DNA of 64,000 bases from Miscanthus floridulus. Taxonomy: Eukaryota; Streptophyta; Magnoliopsida; Poales; Poaceae. The position numbers were made by a program, and so were the translations under genes. The notes below the pieces were generated by a model. The model was not told the DNA's origin, ran no database searches, and saw only the letters and a list, made by a program, of their open reading frames with translations. How positions within the stretch are numbered: the first letter of the stretch is position 1; every line of letters begins with the position of its first letter. Shown piece after piece: positions 41,401 through 53,322 of this stretch. The DNA lies in contig NC_089585.1 of NCBI RefSeq assembly GCF_019320115.1, forward strand, positions 145,097,769-145,161,768, given 5' to 3'.

Positions 41401-42564
41401 CGTGGACCCCACCATGGATATCACTTAGCAACTGCTTCTCTTGTTCGATGGGGATGTAGCGCTGCAGGATCTCAGAGTGGTTTCACCGGTAGAGCGTGCC
41501 CTCAATAACGACAAAGGACTTGGCACAACGTGTGAGCCGTCGAGCCTCCGTTTTGTCCGTCGGTAGCGCCTCATGGAGGAGATAGTCAAGGTAAGGCTTC
41601 CTCTAGTTGGCTAGAGGGTCAGGCTCTGTCGCTGGATCCTCATCAAGCTCCATGACTTTAGGGTCGGATGGAGCCGCCAGCTTGTTAGCCCCTGAGCCCA
41701 GGGTAGGTGGCCCATCATCGGTCTATTCTGGCTCCTCATAGAGGATTGATGGCTTGTACTGATCACTGGCAAAGACGCCCATTGGCACCGGCTCTCGGCC
41801 AGACGCTATTTTTGCCAGTGTGTCGGCACCCTCGTTGAGATGCCTCGGGATGTGATTGAGCTCGAGACCTTTGAACTTGTCCTCTAGCTTGCAGACTTCT
41901 CAGCAATACGCAACCATCTTGGTGTTATGGCGGCTTGATTCCTTCATGACTTGGTTGATGACCAGCTAGGAGTTGCCCCGGACGTCAAGCCATCGAATGC
42001 CCAACTCGATGGCGATGCATAGGCCAATGATGAGTGCCTTATACTCGGCCACATTGTTGGAGGAGGGGAAATGGATGTGAACCATGTACTTCATGCGTAC
42101 CTTGAGGGGCAAAACAAAGACCAGCCCCATGTCGGCTCCTTTCTTCATCAGTGATCCATTAAACTACATCATCTAGTACTCTTGGTCGATGACTACTGGT
42201 GGCACTGGATCTTGGTCCACTCTGCAATGAAATCAGCCAGCACTTGGGACTTGATGGTCATCCAAGGGGCATATGAAATGCCTTGACCCATCAGCTTGAG
42301 TGCCCACTTCAAGATTCTTCCTGTTGCATCCTGGTTTTGGATGACCTTGCCAAGAGGGAAGGACGTCACGACCATCACCGAATGCGACTCGAAGTAGTGA
42401 TGCAACTTCCTCTTGGCGATAAGGACGGCGTACAAGAGTTTCTGGATTTGGAGGTAGCGAGTCTTGGAATCGAACAAGACCTCACTAATGAAGTACATAG
42501 GATGCTGCACTTTGAGGGCGTGTCCCTCTTCTTCTTGCTCTACCACCAGGGCAACGCTAATCAC
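41401..42564 (-). pseudogene. Tat RNase H and second (archaeal-type) RNase H domain, broken
   Basis: 42564-42193 holds the RNase H attached to reverse transcriptase (HPMYFISEVLFDSKTRY, then KLHHYFESHSVMVVT and ADFIAEWTK). 42148-41966 holds the additional RNase H-like domain (NNVAEYKALIIGLCIAIELG, then RWLDVRGNS). Two RNase H domains in series are the signature of Tat elements. The region 41400-41900 continues the linker to integrase and has stops. Confidence 0.82.
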
Positions 42565-43760
42565 TTGCGTGGTGCCCGCAATGTAGAGCAGAAGCGATTC
42601 CCCATCGGTTGGGGGACCAGGATCGGGGCCTTCGTCGGGAGCTGCTTGACCTTGTCAAGCGCCTCCTGGGCCTCAGACATCCACTCGAAATGTTTGGCTT
42701 TCTTTAGAAGCCGATATAGGGGGAGACCTCATTCGGCGAGGCATGAGATAAAATGGCTGAGCATGGTGAGGCACCCTGTAACTCGCTGTAGCCCCTTTAT
42801 GTTCTGAATCGGGCCCATCCTCGTGATGGCCGAGATCTTTTCTGGGTTGGCTTCGATGCCGCGCTCAGAGTCGATAAAACATAGCAGCATACCCCTTGGG
42901 ACCCCAAAAATACATTTCTTAGGGTTGAGTTTGATGTCATTTGCTCGGAGTTTCGCGAAGGTCTGTTCTAGGTCGGCTACGATCTAGTCAGCCCATTTGA
43001 ACTTGACCACAATGTCATCCACGTAGGCCTCAATGGTTTTCCCATTGAGGTCCCCAAAACACTTGAGCATACAACACTGATACGTAGCCCCCGGGTTTTT
43101 CAGATCGAACGACATTGTGATATAGTAGAACGATCCGAACGGGGTGACAAAAGATGTCGTGAGCTAGTCAGACTCTTTCTTCATGATTTGATGGTACCCG
43201 GAGTATACATCAAGGAAGCAAAGGGTTTTACACCCTGAGGTCGAGTCGACTACTTGGTCTATGCGTGGCAAAGGAAACAGATCCTTTGGACATGCTTTGT
43301 TGAGCCCCATATAGTCAACACATATTCTCCATTTCCCACTCTTTTTTGTACAAGAACGGGATTGGCTAATCACTTGGGGTGGTATACTTCCTTGATGAAC
43401 CCGGCTGCCAAAAGCTTCATAATCTCCTCACCAATGGCCCTACGTTTCTCCTCATCGAAGCAATGCAGGTGCTTCTTCACTAGCTTGGAGCCTAGCCTGA
43501 TCTTCAAGGCATGCTCGATGACTTTTCTCGGAATGCCTGGCATGTCTAAGGGTCTCCACGTAAAGATGTCTCTGTTGGCGTGGAGGAAGTCGGCGAGCAC
43601 GCTTTCCTATTTGGAGGAAAGCGTGGTGGTGATGCGCACCACTTTGCCCTCGAAGCCGCTGGGGTCTATGAGGATCTCCTTGGCACCCTCTACAGGCTCG
43701 AAAGACCTAGCCGACCACTTGGGTCGGGCGCTTCTTCGATGACCTCCTCCATGATGGCTG
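42565..43760 (-). pseudogene. Tat reverse transcriptase, broken
   Basis: Starts with a segment DIFTWRPLDMPGIPRKVIEH (43600-43370) and continues with GKWRICVDYMGLNKACPKDLFPLPRID (about 43345-43260). The catalytic YVDD lies at 43014-43025, within KTIEAYVDDIVVK. DLFPLPRIDQVVDS followed by FLDVYSGYHQI is typical of the Tat lineage. Several stops and frame changes occur, for example after YHPK at 43370 and beside ESD at 43164. Confidence 0.85.
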
Positions 43761-44214
43761 CAAGCTCTTTGGAGGTGACAATTACTGCGGCGTGTTCACA
43801 GCACTCGACCTCGCACTCGTAGGCATGCTAGAGGGAGGTGATGATGGTGATGACCTCGCATGGACCTGGCATCTTTAACTTTAGATAGGTGTAGTTTGGG
43901 ACAACCATGAACTTCGCATAGCATGGACGTCCTAGGATGGCGTGGTAGGTCCTATGGAACCCGACCACCTTAAAGGTAAGGGTCTCCGTCCTATAATTTT
44001 TTGGATTCCCAAAGGTGATGAGCAGATTGATCTGTCCAAGTGGCATGGCCTGCTTTCTAGGTATGATGCCGAGGAAAGGTGCCCCGATTGGCTGGATGCG
44101 CGATCTGTCCATGCCCATGGCGTTGAGCATTTTAGCATATATGATATGGAGGCCGCTGCCTCCATCCATCAGCACCTTGGTGAGCCGCTTCGTGCTGATG
44201 ATCAGGTCAACCAC
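43761..44214 (-). pseudogene. Tat aspartic protease region
   Basis: The open frame 44214-43828 contains KVLMDGGSGLHIIYAKML, matching the DGGSGLNI pattern of Tat proteases, then YHAILGRPCYAKFM, the second conserved block (ILGRP). The frame ends in TAG at 43828. It would process the gag-pol polyprotein. Confidence 0.8.
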
Positions 44215-46253
44215 GAGTGGGTATCTTCTTGGCTATGGGACACTTTCTGGGTGGTTGGTCTAATCAAAGGTTATGGCAGACTCCGACCATTGGAGGCGCC
44301 TTCGCTAGCACCCTCGTCCTGCTTTGCCTTGCCCTTGGGGCGGTCAAAAATTGCCTCGGCCGCATCCTCGCCTAAGGCATGGCTGGTGGTGATGTTGAGG
44401 AGCTCCTTAGTGGTTCACGGGCCCTTGCATCCTAGCTTGTGAACTAGGGACTCATAGGTGGTACCGGACAGGAAAGCTCCTATGACGTTGGCATCAGCAA
44501 CGTCGGGCAGCTCATTACATTGCTGGGAGAAGCGTCAAATGTACCCATGAAGAGTTTCCCTAGACTTATGTTGGTAGTTTTTGAGATCCCATGGGTTTCC
44601 AAGACGCGCGTATGTGCCCTAGAAGTTTCCCACAAAGATCTCTTTTAGGTCCGCCCAACTTTGGATTCGGTTGGGTGGAAGGTGTTCCAACCACGTTCAC
44701 GCTGAATCGGCCAGGAATAATGGAAGGTTGTGGATAATGAAATTGTCACTATCCACCCCACCGGCTTGGCAAGCAAGTCGATAATCCTCAAGCCATAGTC
44801 TGAGGTTTGTTTCCCCTGATTATTTCAGGATGTTGGTCGACGACCGATACCGCGATGGGAAGATGGCATTGAGGATGTGTCGGCCAAAGGCCTAAGGTCC
44901 TAGCAAGTTGGGGCTCAAGCTTCAGTCCTCGCCGCTGTCGTAGTGTCTGCCACGACAAGGGCGGTAGCCGCAGCTAGCCTTCTCCCTCTCATAGCCACGA
45001 GCACGCCTACGGGCATCCAGGGTGTTGCGCGCGTCATGGTGGAGGCCAAGACACTCATACACCGGGGCTGTGCCACATGGCCTACCGCCTTGCTATGCCT
45101 GGTCAACTGACATGTCCCTATTGGGTCATTCTAAGGGTATGTGTTGGCTGGCATCGAGCTCGTGTCGTCGAGACAGCGAGCTCTTGGCCTGCTGCGCCGC
45201 CGCACGCTCGAGTAGCTTGCGAATCTCACGATGGGCCCGACGATCCTTGGGTGTCGCGGGCTCTAGAAGCCCCTAGAGCAATGCCGCTGTGACAACGATG
45301 TTCTAGCCTACCTGGGTGAAGTGTGGGAGGGCTTCATCGTCCTTGATTATTCTCTGGTTCACATCGCAGTCCATGGCGCGCGCACACTCACCGTCTCTGT
45401 GGCATTCGATCTCTCGCTTGAGCTTCGCGTGTTCCTACTCGAGCTAGAGTCGTGCTTCTTCAAGCTCCTGGTGCCGTGCCCTTAGCTGCTCAACCCATAG
45501 GTAGTGTTTTCCTAAATGCTAAACAGTCGGTCACCTATCATTTAGCCATTATTCGAGCAAAACGTCCCATTAAACGGGCTAAACGGCCAATTAAACGGGG
45601 TAAACGGGTGATTAAATGGAAATGGCACACCACCGTGTAGCGTTTACACGGTGTTTAAATGGGCTAAATGACCATTTAGGCGAACAGTGTCCATAGGCAA
45701 GGTAGGCCCCCTGCATCCCCCTTGACCTCATCATTGAGGTCGTCTGTTGGGGTAGCCCACCCGCATGGATGTTTTCAATGTATCCCTCGGGGGTACCTGC
45801 CATGAAACATTCTCATGAGGGGTGATGGCTCCCCCTGCTGCAGTCAGTGTCAGAGGGCAACTCTGATTCTCCTGTGAGAAGGTCATGGAAAGATTCTGTG
45901 ATATATTTGATCATCCCCATGAACTTGTCGTTCGTAGGTGATGGGGGCGTGTGCTGCGCCACAAGGTGGCCAACGGTCTCTGTAGCATTACGCAAACCGA
46001 ACTAGAGCATTTTCGAGGCGCTCCAGATGTGGTATTTTGGGAAGAGCGGCTCTCCTCCTACAAGCTATGTCATGACATTGGCGAACGAGAAGGTGAGGCG
46101 GCGCAAGCCCTCCCAGGACGGTCGAGGTCCAAGGAAGGCGCCGAGCTGGCGCTCTAGCCTCCCATAATCGAAGCCAAGGAGCTGGTCGCTCTCGAGGGCG
46201 TGGGCTTCTAGTGTGTGCAACTGTAGCTCCTCAAGCGCCTCGGTGATCGTGTC
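44215..46253 (-). pseudogene. Tat gag, broken
   Basis: The recognisable gag block is on the minus strand at about 44680-44290: SWADLKEIFVGNF, then GTYARLGNPWDLKNYQHK, RFSQQCNELPDVADANVIGA, and TTKELLNITTSHA. In-frame TAG (after VGNF) and TGA (after HGYI) both fit C-to-T changes. Upstream gag sequence (44900-46250) is more degraded, and a 188 bp hAT MITE interrupts it. The Copia element is inserted at 46258, and the rest of the leader is at 54905-55087. Confidence 0.8.
45502..45689. mobile_element. hAT-type MITE, 188 bp, inserted in the Tat gag region
   Basis: The ends are TAGTGTTTTCCTAAATG and, read inward from the right, CACTGTTCGCCTAAATG. An 8 bp duplication CCCATAGG / TCCATAGG (45494-45501, 45690-45697) matches at 7 of 8 positions. 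The interior has several TTAAACGG/TAAACGG repeats. Non-coding. Confidence 0.8.
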
Positions 46254-46258
46254 GAGGC

Positions 46259-47094
46259 TAAAAGGATCAAGATGACCATGACAATTCTATGAATGTAAAG
46301 ACAAGAATTGAATTACTCAAAGTAAATGCTTAAAGTAAAGAGAGGAGGAACACGGTGATGTTTTGCTGAGATATCGGAGAGTCGCCACTCCCCACTAGTC
46401 CATGTTGGAGCTCCCACACAAGGGTGTAGCTCCCCCTTGATCTACACAAGGATCAAGTGCTCTCTACAGGTTGATTCTTTGATACTCCATTGTGGTGAAT
46501 CACCCACAACCGCTCACAACTTAAGTTGGGTCATCCACAAGCTCCACCTAATGATCACCACCAAGCTGTCTAGGTGATGGCAATCACTAGGAGTAACAAG
46601 CAAGAACTCTCACTTGACCACAACAAGCCTAATGAGAAGGGTGGATGCACACTTGCTACTCTCTTTTCACTAATGAGGCCGCTCTCTTGGATTCTCAAAT
46701 CTCAATCACCTCACTAGGACCTTGCTCTCCTTGGCACTCTTGATGGTGTTTCTCAGCTGTTGAAATGAGCAAAAGTGATCCCTCAAGTGAATATAGGAAG
46801 TATTTATACACCCTCATTCTAAACAAACCATTATGTGCCACTACGGGGTGACCGAATGCTCTGGTCAAGGTGACCGGACGCTCCAGTCAGTTCTCCCCAT
46901 AATCGAGTAGTTAAGTTGTGACCGGACACTGACCAGCGTCCGGTCAGCACTGACCGAACACGTTCGGTCACAAAAATTGCCCTCTAAAACCTTACTGATG
47001 TTGACTAGACTCTAGAACCCAGCGTTCGATCACTTTGCTGCTCAGCGTCCGGTCAATAGCCAGAACATGACTAGCGTCCGGTCAGTACTGACTA
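46259..47094 (-). repeat. 3' LTR of the Copia element, part matching the 5' LTR
   Basis: Aligns with 53323-54301, except that about 145 bp just inside its 3' terminus (between GATCAAGATG and ATTCTATGAATG) is missing here. It contains many AGCGTCCGGTC-like units. Similarity to the 5' LTR stops at about 47094. Confidence 0.85.
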
Positions 47095-47667
47095 GCGGCA
47101 CGGCTAGGGCATGATGCGGGTGCGGCGGTGCATCTAGGGCATGGGTGCGGGCAATGTTGGCGTAGCGAGGTTGCGGGATGGGGATTAGGTCAAATCGCGG
47201 TGGCGGTTATAAGAGGTGGCCCACCCATGATAGAAAAGGAAATGGAGAAAAGAGGTGGAAACCCGTCGTTCTCTACTGTCCGGACGCTCTGGTGGCAACG
47301 ACCGAACGCTGTCACCCAAAGTCTGATCGACAACAAAGAGGTCCAAAACCTCCCAAGTCACGACCGAATGTGTCCAGTAAGTCCCGACCAGACACAGCCA
47401 GAGTTCAGTCCACTAGGTGAAAAACTCCTTCGCATGACCAGATGCAGGATCACCTTCTGATCGGATGTAGGGACGATAAAACAACATTCATGCATATGCA
47501 ATGCAATACTTTGAAAGTAATTCTAGTTGCTTGTCAAGTTTGATCCAAGGTTAAGCTTTTCACATGCTTTTCGGCTGTTATCTGAACCATGTTAGACAAG
47601 CCCTAAATGTATTACCAAAATTTAAACATGTTATATATTACAATGCAATGCAAGGGACAACACAAGC
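47095..47667 (-). other. Sequence between RNase H stop and the matching part of the 3' LTR; unlike the 5' LTR
   Basis: This is where the first part of the 3' LTR and the polypurine tract should be. I cannot align it with 54302-54899, although GACCGAACGCT and GGACGCTCTGG motifs of the same style occur at 47270-47330. No TGAAAGCATC start is found. Either a rearrangement or a recombinant LTR is present. Confidence 0.6.
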
Positions 47668-49068
47668 TCATTTTCTAGTGAAGTTGCTAAAATCAAGCAC
47701 ATTGAGCTCATTCCTCAACCAATAAAATGTTGTCACATCTAGCGGTTTAGTGAAGATATCCGTCAATTGATCCTCGGTCCTAACACCTTCTAGTGAAATA
47801 TCATTCTTAGGAACATGATCTCTAAGAAAGTGATGGCGGATATCTATGTGCTTGGTGTGAGAGTGTTGAACTAGATTATTAGCAAGTTTTACTGCACTCT
47901 CATTGTCACACAAAAGGGGTACCTTTTCTAGAACTACACCATAGTCTAGCAAAGTTTGCTTCATGTAAAGTATTTGTGCACAACAGGCACCCATGGCAAT
48001 GTATTCCGCTTCGGCAGTGGACAAAGCCACACTATTTTGCTTCTTGAAGGACCAAGATACAAGTGATCTACCAAGGAAATGGCACCCTCCGGATGTGTTT
48101 TTTCTATCAACTTTGCAACCGGCATAATCCGAATCGGAATAGCCAGCTAATTCAAATCTAGCTCCTTTGGGATACCAAAGACCAATGCTTGGTGTGTGCT
48201 TAAGGTACCTAAGGATTCTTTTAACAGCAATCAAATGAGCTTCCTTAGGATTAGCTTGAAATCTAGCACACATACACACACTAAACATGATGTTAGGCCT
48301 AGATGCGGTTAAATATAACAAGCTACCAATCATAGAGTGATAGAGAGTTTGATCAACTATTTTACCTCCCTCATCTAGGTCGAGATGTCCATTAGATGGC
48401 ATTGGTGTCTTGATTGGCTTACATTCATCCACATTGAACCTCTTGAGAAGATTCTTGGTGTACTTTTCTTGAGAGATGAAAATTCCTTCTCTCATTTGCT
48501 TAACTTGAAAACTAAGAAAGAATGTAAGCTCTCCAATCATTGACATCTCAAACTCCTTTGACATCAATTCATCAAACTATTTTCAAGAATCTTCATTTGA
48601 TGATCCAAAGATGATATCATCAACATATACTTGACAAATGAAGATATATCCATCAAGCTTCTTGGTGAATAGTGTGGTGTCGACCTTCCCAATGGTGAAG
48701 CCCTTCTCAATGAGGAAATCCCGAAGACGCTCATACCAAGCTCTTGGGGCTTACTTAACCTCATATAGCGTCTTGGACAACCTATAAACATGATTAGGAT
48801 ATCTAGGGTCTTCAAATCCGGGAGGTTGATCAACATAGACTAGTTCATTTATAAAGTCATTTAAAAATACATTTTTCACATCCATTTGATATAGTTTCAT
48901 TTTATGATGTGATGCATATGCAAGGAGGATACGAATGGCTTCTAGTCTTACAACCGGTGCAAAGGTCTCTCCAAAATCCAACCCTTTAACTTGAGAGAAC
49001 CCCTTTGCAACTAGTCTTACCTTGTTCCTCACAATAACATCTTGATCATCTTGCTTGTTGTGGAACAC
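47668..49068 (-). pseudogene. Copia reverse transcriptase and RNase H, broken
   Basis: From 49068 downward: RNKVRLVAKGFSQ, FAPVVRLEAIRILLAYA, MDVKNVFLNDFINELVYVDQP, and YVDDIIFGSS (about 48630), the catalytic motif. The next frame (48567-47668) carries LTFFLSFQVKQ, SLLYLTASRPNI, then RNase H with GYSDSDYAGC, DRKNTSGGC, ALSTAEAEYIAMG and TKHIDIRHHFLRDH. Stops separate the frames (near 48755 and 48570). The RNase H part is open for 299 residues. Confidence 0.92.
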
Positions 49069-50514
49069 TCACTTTGTTCCAATGACTCTTGCACCTTGTG
49101 GTCGCTCTTCAAGAGTCCAAACTTCATTGCGGGTGAAGTTGTTCAACTCTTCATGCATGGTGTTTATCCAATCTAGATCTTGAAGAGCTTCTTCTACCTT
49201 AGTAGGCTCAAAGCAAGAGACAAAAGAGTGATGTTCAATAAACGAAGCAAATTTTTAAGATCGAATCATTACACCCTTTGATGGACTCCCTATGATGAGA
49301 TCTTGTGGATGAACTTGTAGTAGAGGTGAATTTCTTATATCAACCACTTGAGGGGGGGGGGGTTGTGGAGCATCAATATCTTGTGCTTGTGTCACCATTT
49401 GCTCATGGGATACATGAGTATCTTCATTTTCTACTCTCCCATCTTTATCACCATCTTGTGGCATATTTGATGAAGAAGGTGGATTGATCACTTGTACATT
49501 ATGTTCATCATCTTAAGGCTTGATGTCTCCAGCTAGAATATTCTTCATGGCCTCCCTCAATGGTTTATCACCTACATCATCAAGATTCTCATGTGCTCCT
49601 TGGGAGCCGTTAGATTCATTAAATTTCACATTATATGTTTCTTCAACCAAGCCAGTGGCATGATTAAATACTCAATATGCTTTGGACTTTGATGAGTAAC
49701 CAACAAGAAAACCAATATCACAACATCTTTAAAACTTTCCTAGGTGTTGCTGCTTCTTATAGATGTAACATTTGTAACCAAACACCCTAAAGAAGGAGAT
49801 GTCCGGCTTTTTTCCATTGAGCAACTCATAAGGTGTCTTGCCAAGAAACTTTTAAAAAAATAGGCGGTTGGATGCATAGCATACGGTGTTGATAGCTTCC
49901 GCCCATAGAGCTTCAGGTGTGTTGTACTCATCAAGTATTGTTCTTATAAGTGTGATTAGTGTCCGGTTCTTTCTCTCAACTACACCATTTTATTGAGGAG
50001 TGTAGGTCACGGAGACTTCATGCTTGATTCCAACTTCATTGTAATAGGCTTCAATGTTTGTGTTGTCGAACTCTTTACCATTGTCACTTCTAATCTTCTT
50101 GAGCTTCACTTCAAACTCATTTTGTGCTCTCTTGGCAAACTTCTTGAAACATGATGCCACTTCAGATTTATCATGATGGAAGAATACCCATGTGTATCTA
50201 GAGTAGTCATCAACAATCACAAGACAATAAAGATTTTCTCCCAAACTCTTGTATGTTGTTGGTCCAAATAAGTCCATGTGAAGGAGCTCTAGCACTCTTG
50301 TTGTTGACATAAAAGCTTTTGTAGGATGAGTATTCATAACTTGCTTGCCGGCTTGACATGCACTACAAAGCTTGTCCTTCTCAAATTTCACATCCTTCAA
50401 CCCTCTCACAAATTCATTCTTCATTAGCTTCTTGAGTGAGCTCATCCCAACATGAGCAAGTCTTCTATGCCATAGCCACCCAAGTAATGTTTTGGTGAAT
50501 AGGTAAGTCTTCAA
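49069..50514 (-). pseudogene. Copia integrase, broken
   Basis: 50514-49990: a GAG_pre-integrase zinc-binding segment (LWHRRLAHVGMSSL, then KLCSACQAGK) followed by the integrase core with LHMDLFGPT and VDDYSRYTWVFF and KIRSDNGKEFDN. A stop follows TYTPQ, just before the expected QNGVVERKNR block (about 49990-49960). 49934-49740 and 49491-49255 carry the integrase C-terminal and linker region (degraded). Confidence 0.88.
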
Positions 50515-50523
50515 GTTAGCATC

Positions 50524-50900
50524 TTAGGAGGTGAAATCCACTAGATATAGGTTGTTGTATCTAAATCTCTTGAATATTACTTGATCATCATCCTTCTTAG
50601 ATACAACAACTTCCTTCTCGGTAAATAGGCATTGAAAGCCAAGATCACACAATTGACCAACGGATAGCAAGTTGAAGCTCAATGAAGCAATATATAGCAC
50701 ATTTGAGATTGAATGATCATTTGATATTGCTACTTTGCCCATTCCTTTAACTTTGACCTTTGAATTATCTCCAAATATGATTCTTTATTGTCCATCTACA
50801 TACAAGGATCACCGGTCATATGTTGTGTGCAACCACTATCAATTACCCAATGACTTCCACCGGTCTTGTAGTTCACCTACACACAAGAGATCAAGCTTGT
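50524..50900 (-). pseudogene. Copia protease region
   Basis: The active-site motif is seen on the minus strand near 50865-50815 as SHWVIDSGCTQHMTGD; downstream (50742-50524) the frame reads GKVAISNDHSISNVLYIASL and NLLSVGQLCDLGF, typical of Copia protease. A stop lies between the two parts and another ends the frame at 50524. Confidence 0.85.
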
Positions 50901-51230
50901 TTAGGAACCCAAATTTGTTGAGGGCCCTTCACTTTCTCAATAAGTGACTTTGCTACCCAAATTTTTTTACGCATATTCTTGTTGAGAGGTCCTAAGAACA
51001 TAACTTTTATCTTTCCACTAGAGTCCTTTCTAATCATGTAATGAGCATTGAAAGGAAAGGGTCTAGCATACTTGGGCAAAGTGACCTTCTTGTCCACACT
51101 CAAAACATCTCTTTGGCTTTGGCTTTGACTTATGTTGTTGTTGTTGAGCTTTAGCCTTCTTCTCTTGGTTTGTCAAGTACCCAATGCCACTTCTATCCAT
51201 CTTCATGATGGTGTTCATTAGTAACTCACT

Positions 51231-51893
51231 TTAAAGATGTTTGCCTCTTATGAACTTGCTCGATCCAATCTTAAAATGTTCTTTTTTCAACTTGAGTTTC
51301 TTGTTCTCTTCTTTAAGTGCATCATCATTTTTCTCTTCCTTGAGTCTCTTGTTCTCTTCTTTGAGCTTCTCATTCTCAAGAATCAAATCACCATCATGAT
51401 TAAGAGTTTCTAACACTATAGTGTTGGTGGTTTTGAGCTCTTCAATATCTTTCTTGAGCTTTTCATTATTGTGCTTGAGCTTGACATACTCATCATAGTT
51501 GTTGGTTTCAACCACTTGCTTGCCTTTGTCACTAGATCCTTGCTCAATGCTCTCAACAATTAAATCATCACATGATGTAGCTATATCAATCTTAACAACA
51601 TCGTTAGTAGCATCATATGGCTCATTGGATAAAAATTCTTGAGCGATAACAAGATTATCATGATTGATCTTGAGAGTTGTATATTCTTCTTTTAGCATAT
51701 TGTGGCTAGTGATGAGCTTATTATGTATCCTCTCAAGTTTATTATGTTTTTCTTTAAGCTCTTTCTTAGAAGATTTGAGCTCCTTGAGTTTGGATGACAT
51801 AGCATCATTTGCTTCTCTAAGCTCAACACTAGCCTTTTCCGCTATATCACATTTAGCTAAAAGAGAGTCATTCTTAATTTCAAGTTTTTTCAT
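51231..51893 (-). pseudogene. Coiled-coil extension of Copia gag
   Basis: A 220-residue open frame dominated by Lys, Glu, Leu, Asn and Ser heptad-like repeats (ELKSSKKELKEKHNKLERIH, then LKEENKRLKEEKNDD). Long coiled coils at this place are known from SIRE-type elements of grasses. No enzymatic motif. It ends at 51231; the 51100-50900 part leads to protease. Confidence 0.8.
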
Positions 51894-53269
51894 TCTTAGC
51901 TCTTGACTTTCTAATGATCTTAGTATATTGATTTAGCAATTTAACAAGATCATCATATGAAGGTGATTCAAATTCATCACCATCACTATCACTATCACTA
52001 TCATCATTGTTAGCATGATCATCACCACTACTATCATCATCATTTGATACCTATCATTCACCCTTGGCCATAAGGCATAGGTGTGTAGAGGATGGTAGCG
52101 GTGGTGTCGGTGAAGATGATGAAGAGTCAATAACAATTGCGGTCACCTTCTCATTCTCACTATCATCATCAAATGAGCAACTTGATGAATCAATGTCTGT
52201 GAGCCAATCACCGACTATGTATGCCTTGTCATTTTCTTCTTCTTGTGGAAGTCCTTCTTGCCATCTTTCTTCTTGTATGGCTTGTTTTTGTTCTTCTTAT
52301 CTTCATCTTCATCACTTGAGTCATCTTTCTTGCCCTTGTAATTCTTCTTGTACTTGTCTTTCTTGGGCTTAGTGCATTGATAGCTAGATGACCAAGTTCT
52401 CCATAATTATTGCAATCCATCTTGGAGATTGGCTTCTTTCTAGTGCTAGTGAAGAACTTCTTTTTCTTACCATCAAACTTGACATCATTTCTGTTGAGCT
52501 TCTTTAGCATCTTGGCAGGTTTTCTCACCATGAGAGCAAGACTTGCATCATCAACTTCATCATCACTTGAGCTATCATACTCAATTCTTGCTTTGCCCTT
52601 CTCTTGGCTAGCCTTGAATGCTAAGTCTTTGTCTTTCTTCTTGGTTGAGGATGAGCCATCTTGTGGTGTGATGTGCATGTACATCTCATGAGCATTGATC
52701 CTTCCCAAGATTTGAGTCGGTCTAGCGGTGGAAAGATCACCTTGATGAAGCACGATCACAATATGCCCATATTTATCAATGGGGAAGACACTCAAGATTT
52801 TTCTTATAACATCGGATGGTTGCATTTGAGTGAGTCCAAGCCCATTGACTTCCTCTATAAGAACATTCAAGCGTGAGTACATTTCATTCACACTCTCTTT
52901 AGGAAGCATCTCAAAAGAATTAGGCTTTTTCATTACGAGATGATAGCGTTCCTCATGCTCGCTCTTAGTTCGCTCATGGATCGCACAAATGTCCGATCAT
53001 AGTGCATGGGCGTCCTTGTGGTTCCTCACCCGATTAAACACATCTTTGCAAAGGCCTTTAAAGATGAAGTTTCTAGCCTTTGCATTCTATTTTTCATTGT
53101 TCACTTCATTGCCTTGAAGGTGCGTGGGATCTCGAGGTTTTGAGAATCCTTGTGAGGCGGCTCTAAGTATTCCAACATCTAGAGCTTCTAAATACGCCTC
53201 CATGTAGATTTTCCAATAAGGAAAATCATCTCCCTCAAAGATAGGAGAAGGTTCATCCCCGTGAGACAT
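51894..53269 (-). pseudogene. Copia gag (capsid/nucleocapsid), broken
   Basis: Start ATG at 53267-53269 (MSHGDEPSPIFEGDDFPYWK, the usual SIRE gag start). A TAG follows NEK at about 53087. The main frame (52933-52229) has SVNEMYSRLNVLIEEVNGLG and a damaged zinc knuckle CNNYGELGHLAINA, in which the second and last cysteines of CX2CX4HX4C are lost. The 52228-51900 stretch is acidic or low-complexity (many TCATCA repeats on the + strand). Confidence 0.85.
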
Positions 53270-53308
53270 CTTTCTCTAGGCGGTTAAGCCTAAATACATG
53301 AGCACAAG

Positions 53309-53320
53309 GCTCTGATACCA
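53309..53320 (-). other. Primer-binding site (initiator Met-tRNA type) of the Copia element
   Basis: The + strand reads GCTCTGATACCA; the minus strand has TGGTATCAGAGC two bases after the 5' LTR end. It fixes which LTR is 5'. Confidence 0.93.
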
Positions 53321-53322
53321 AT

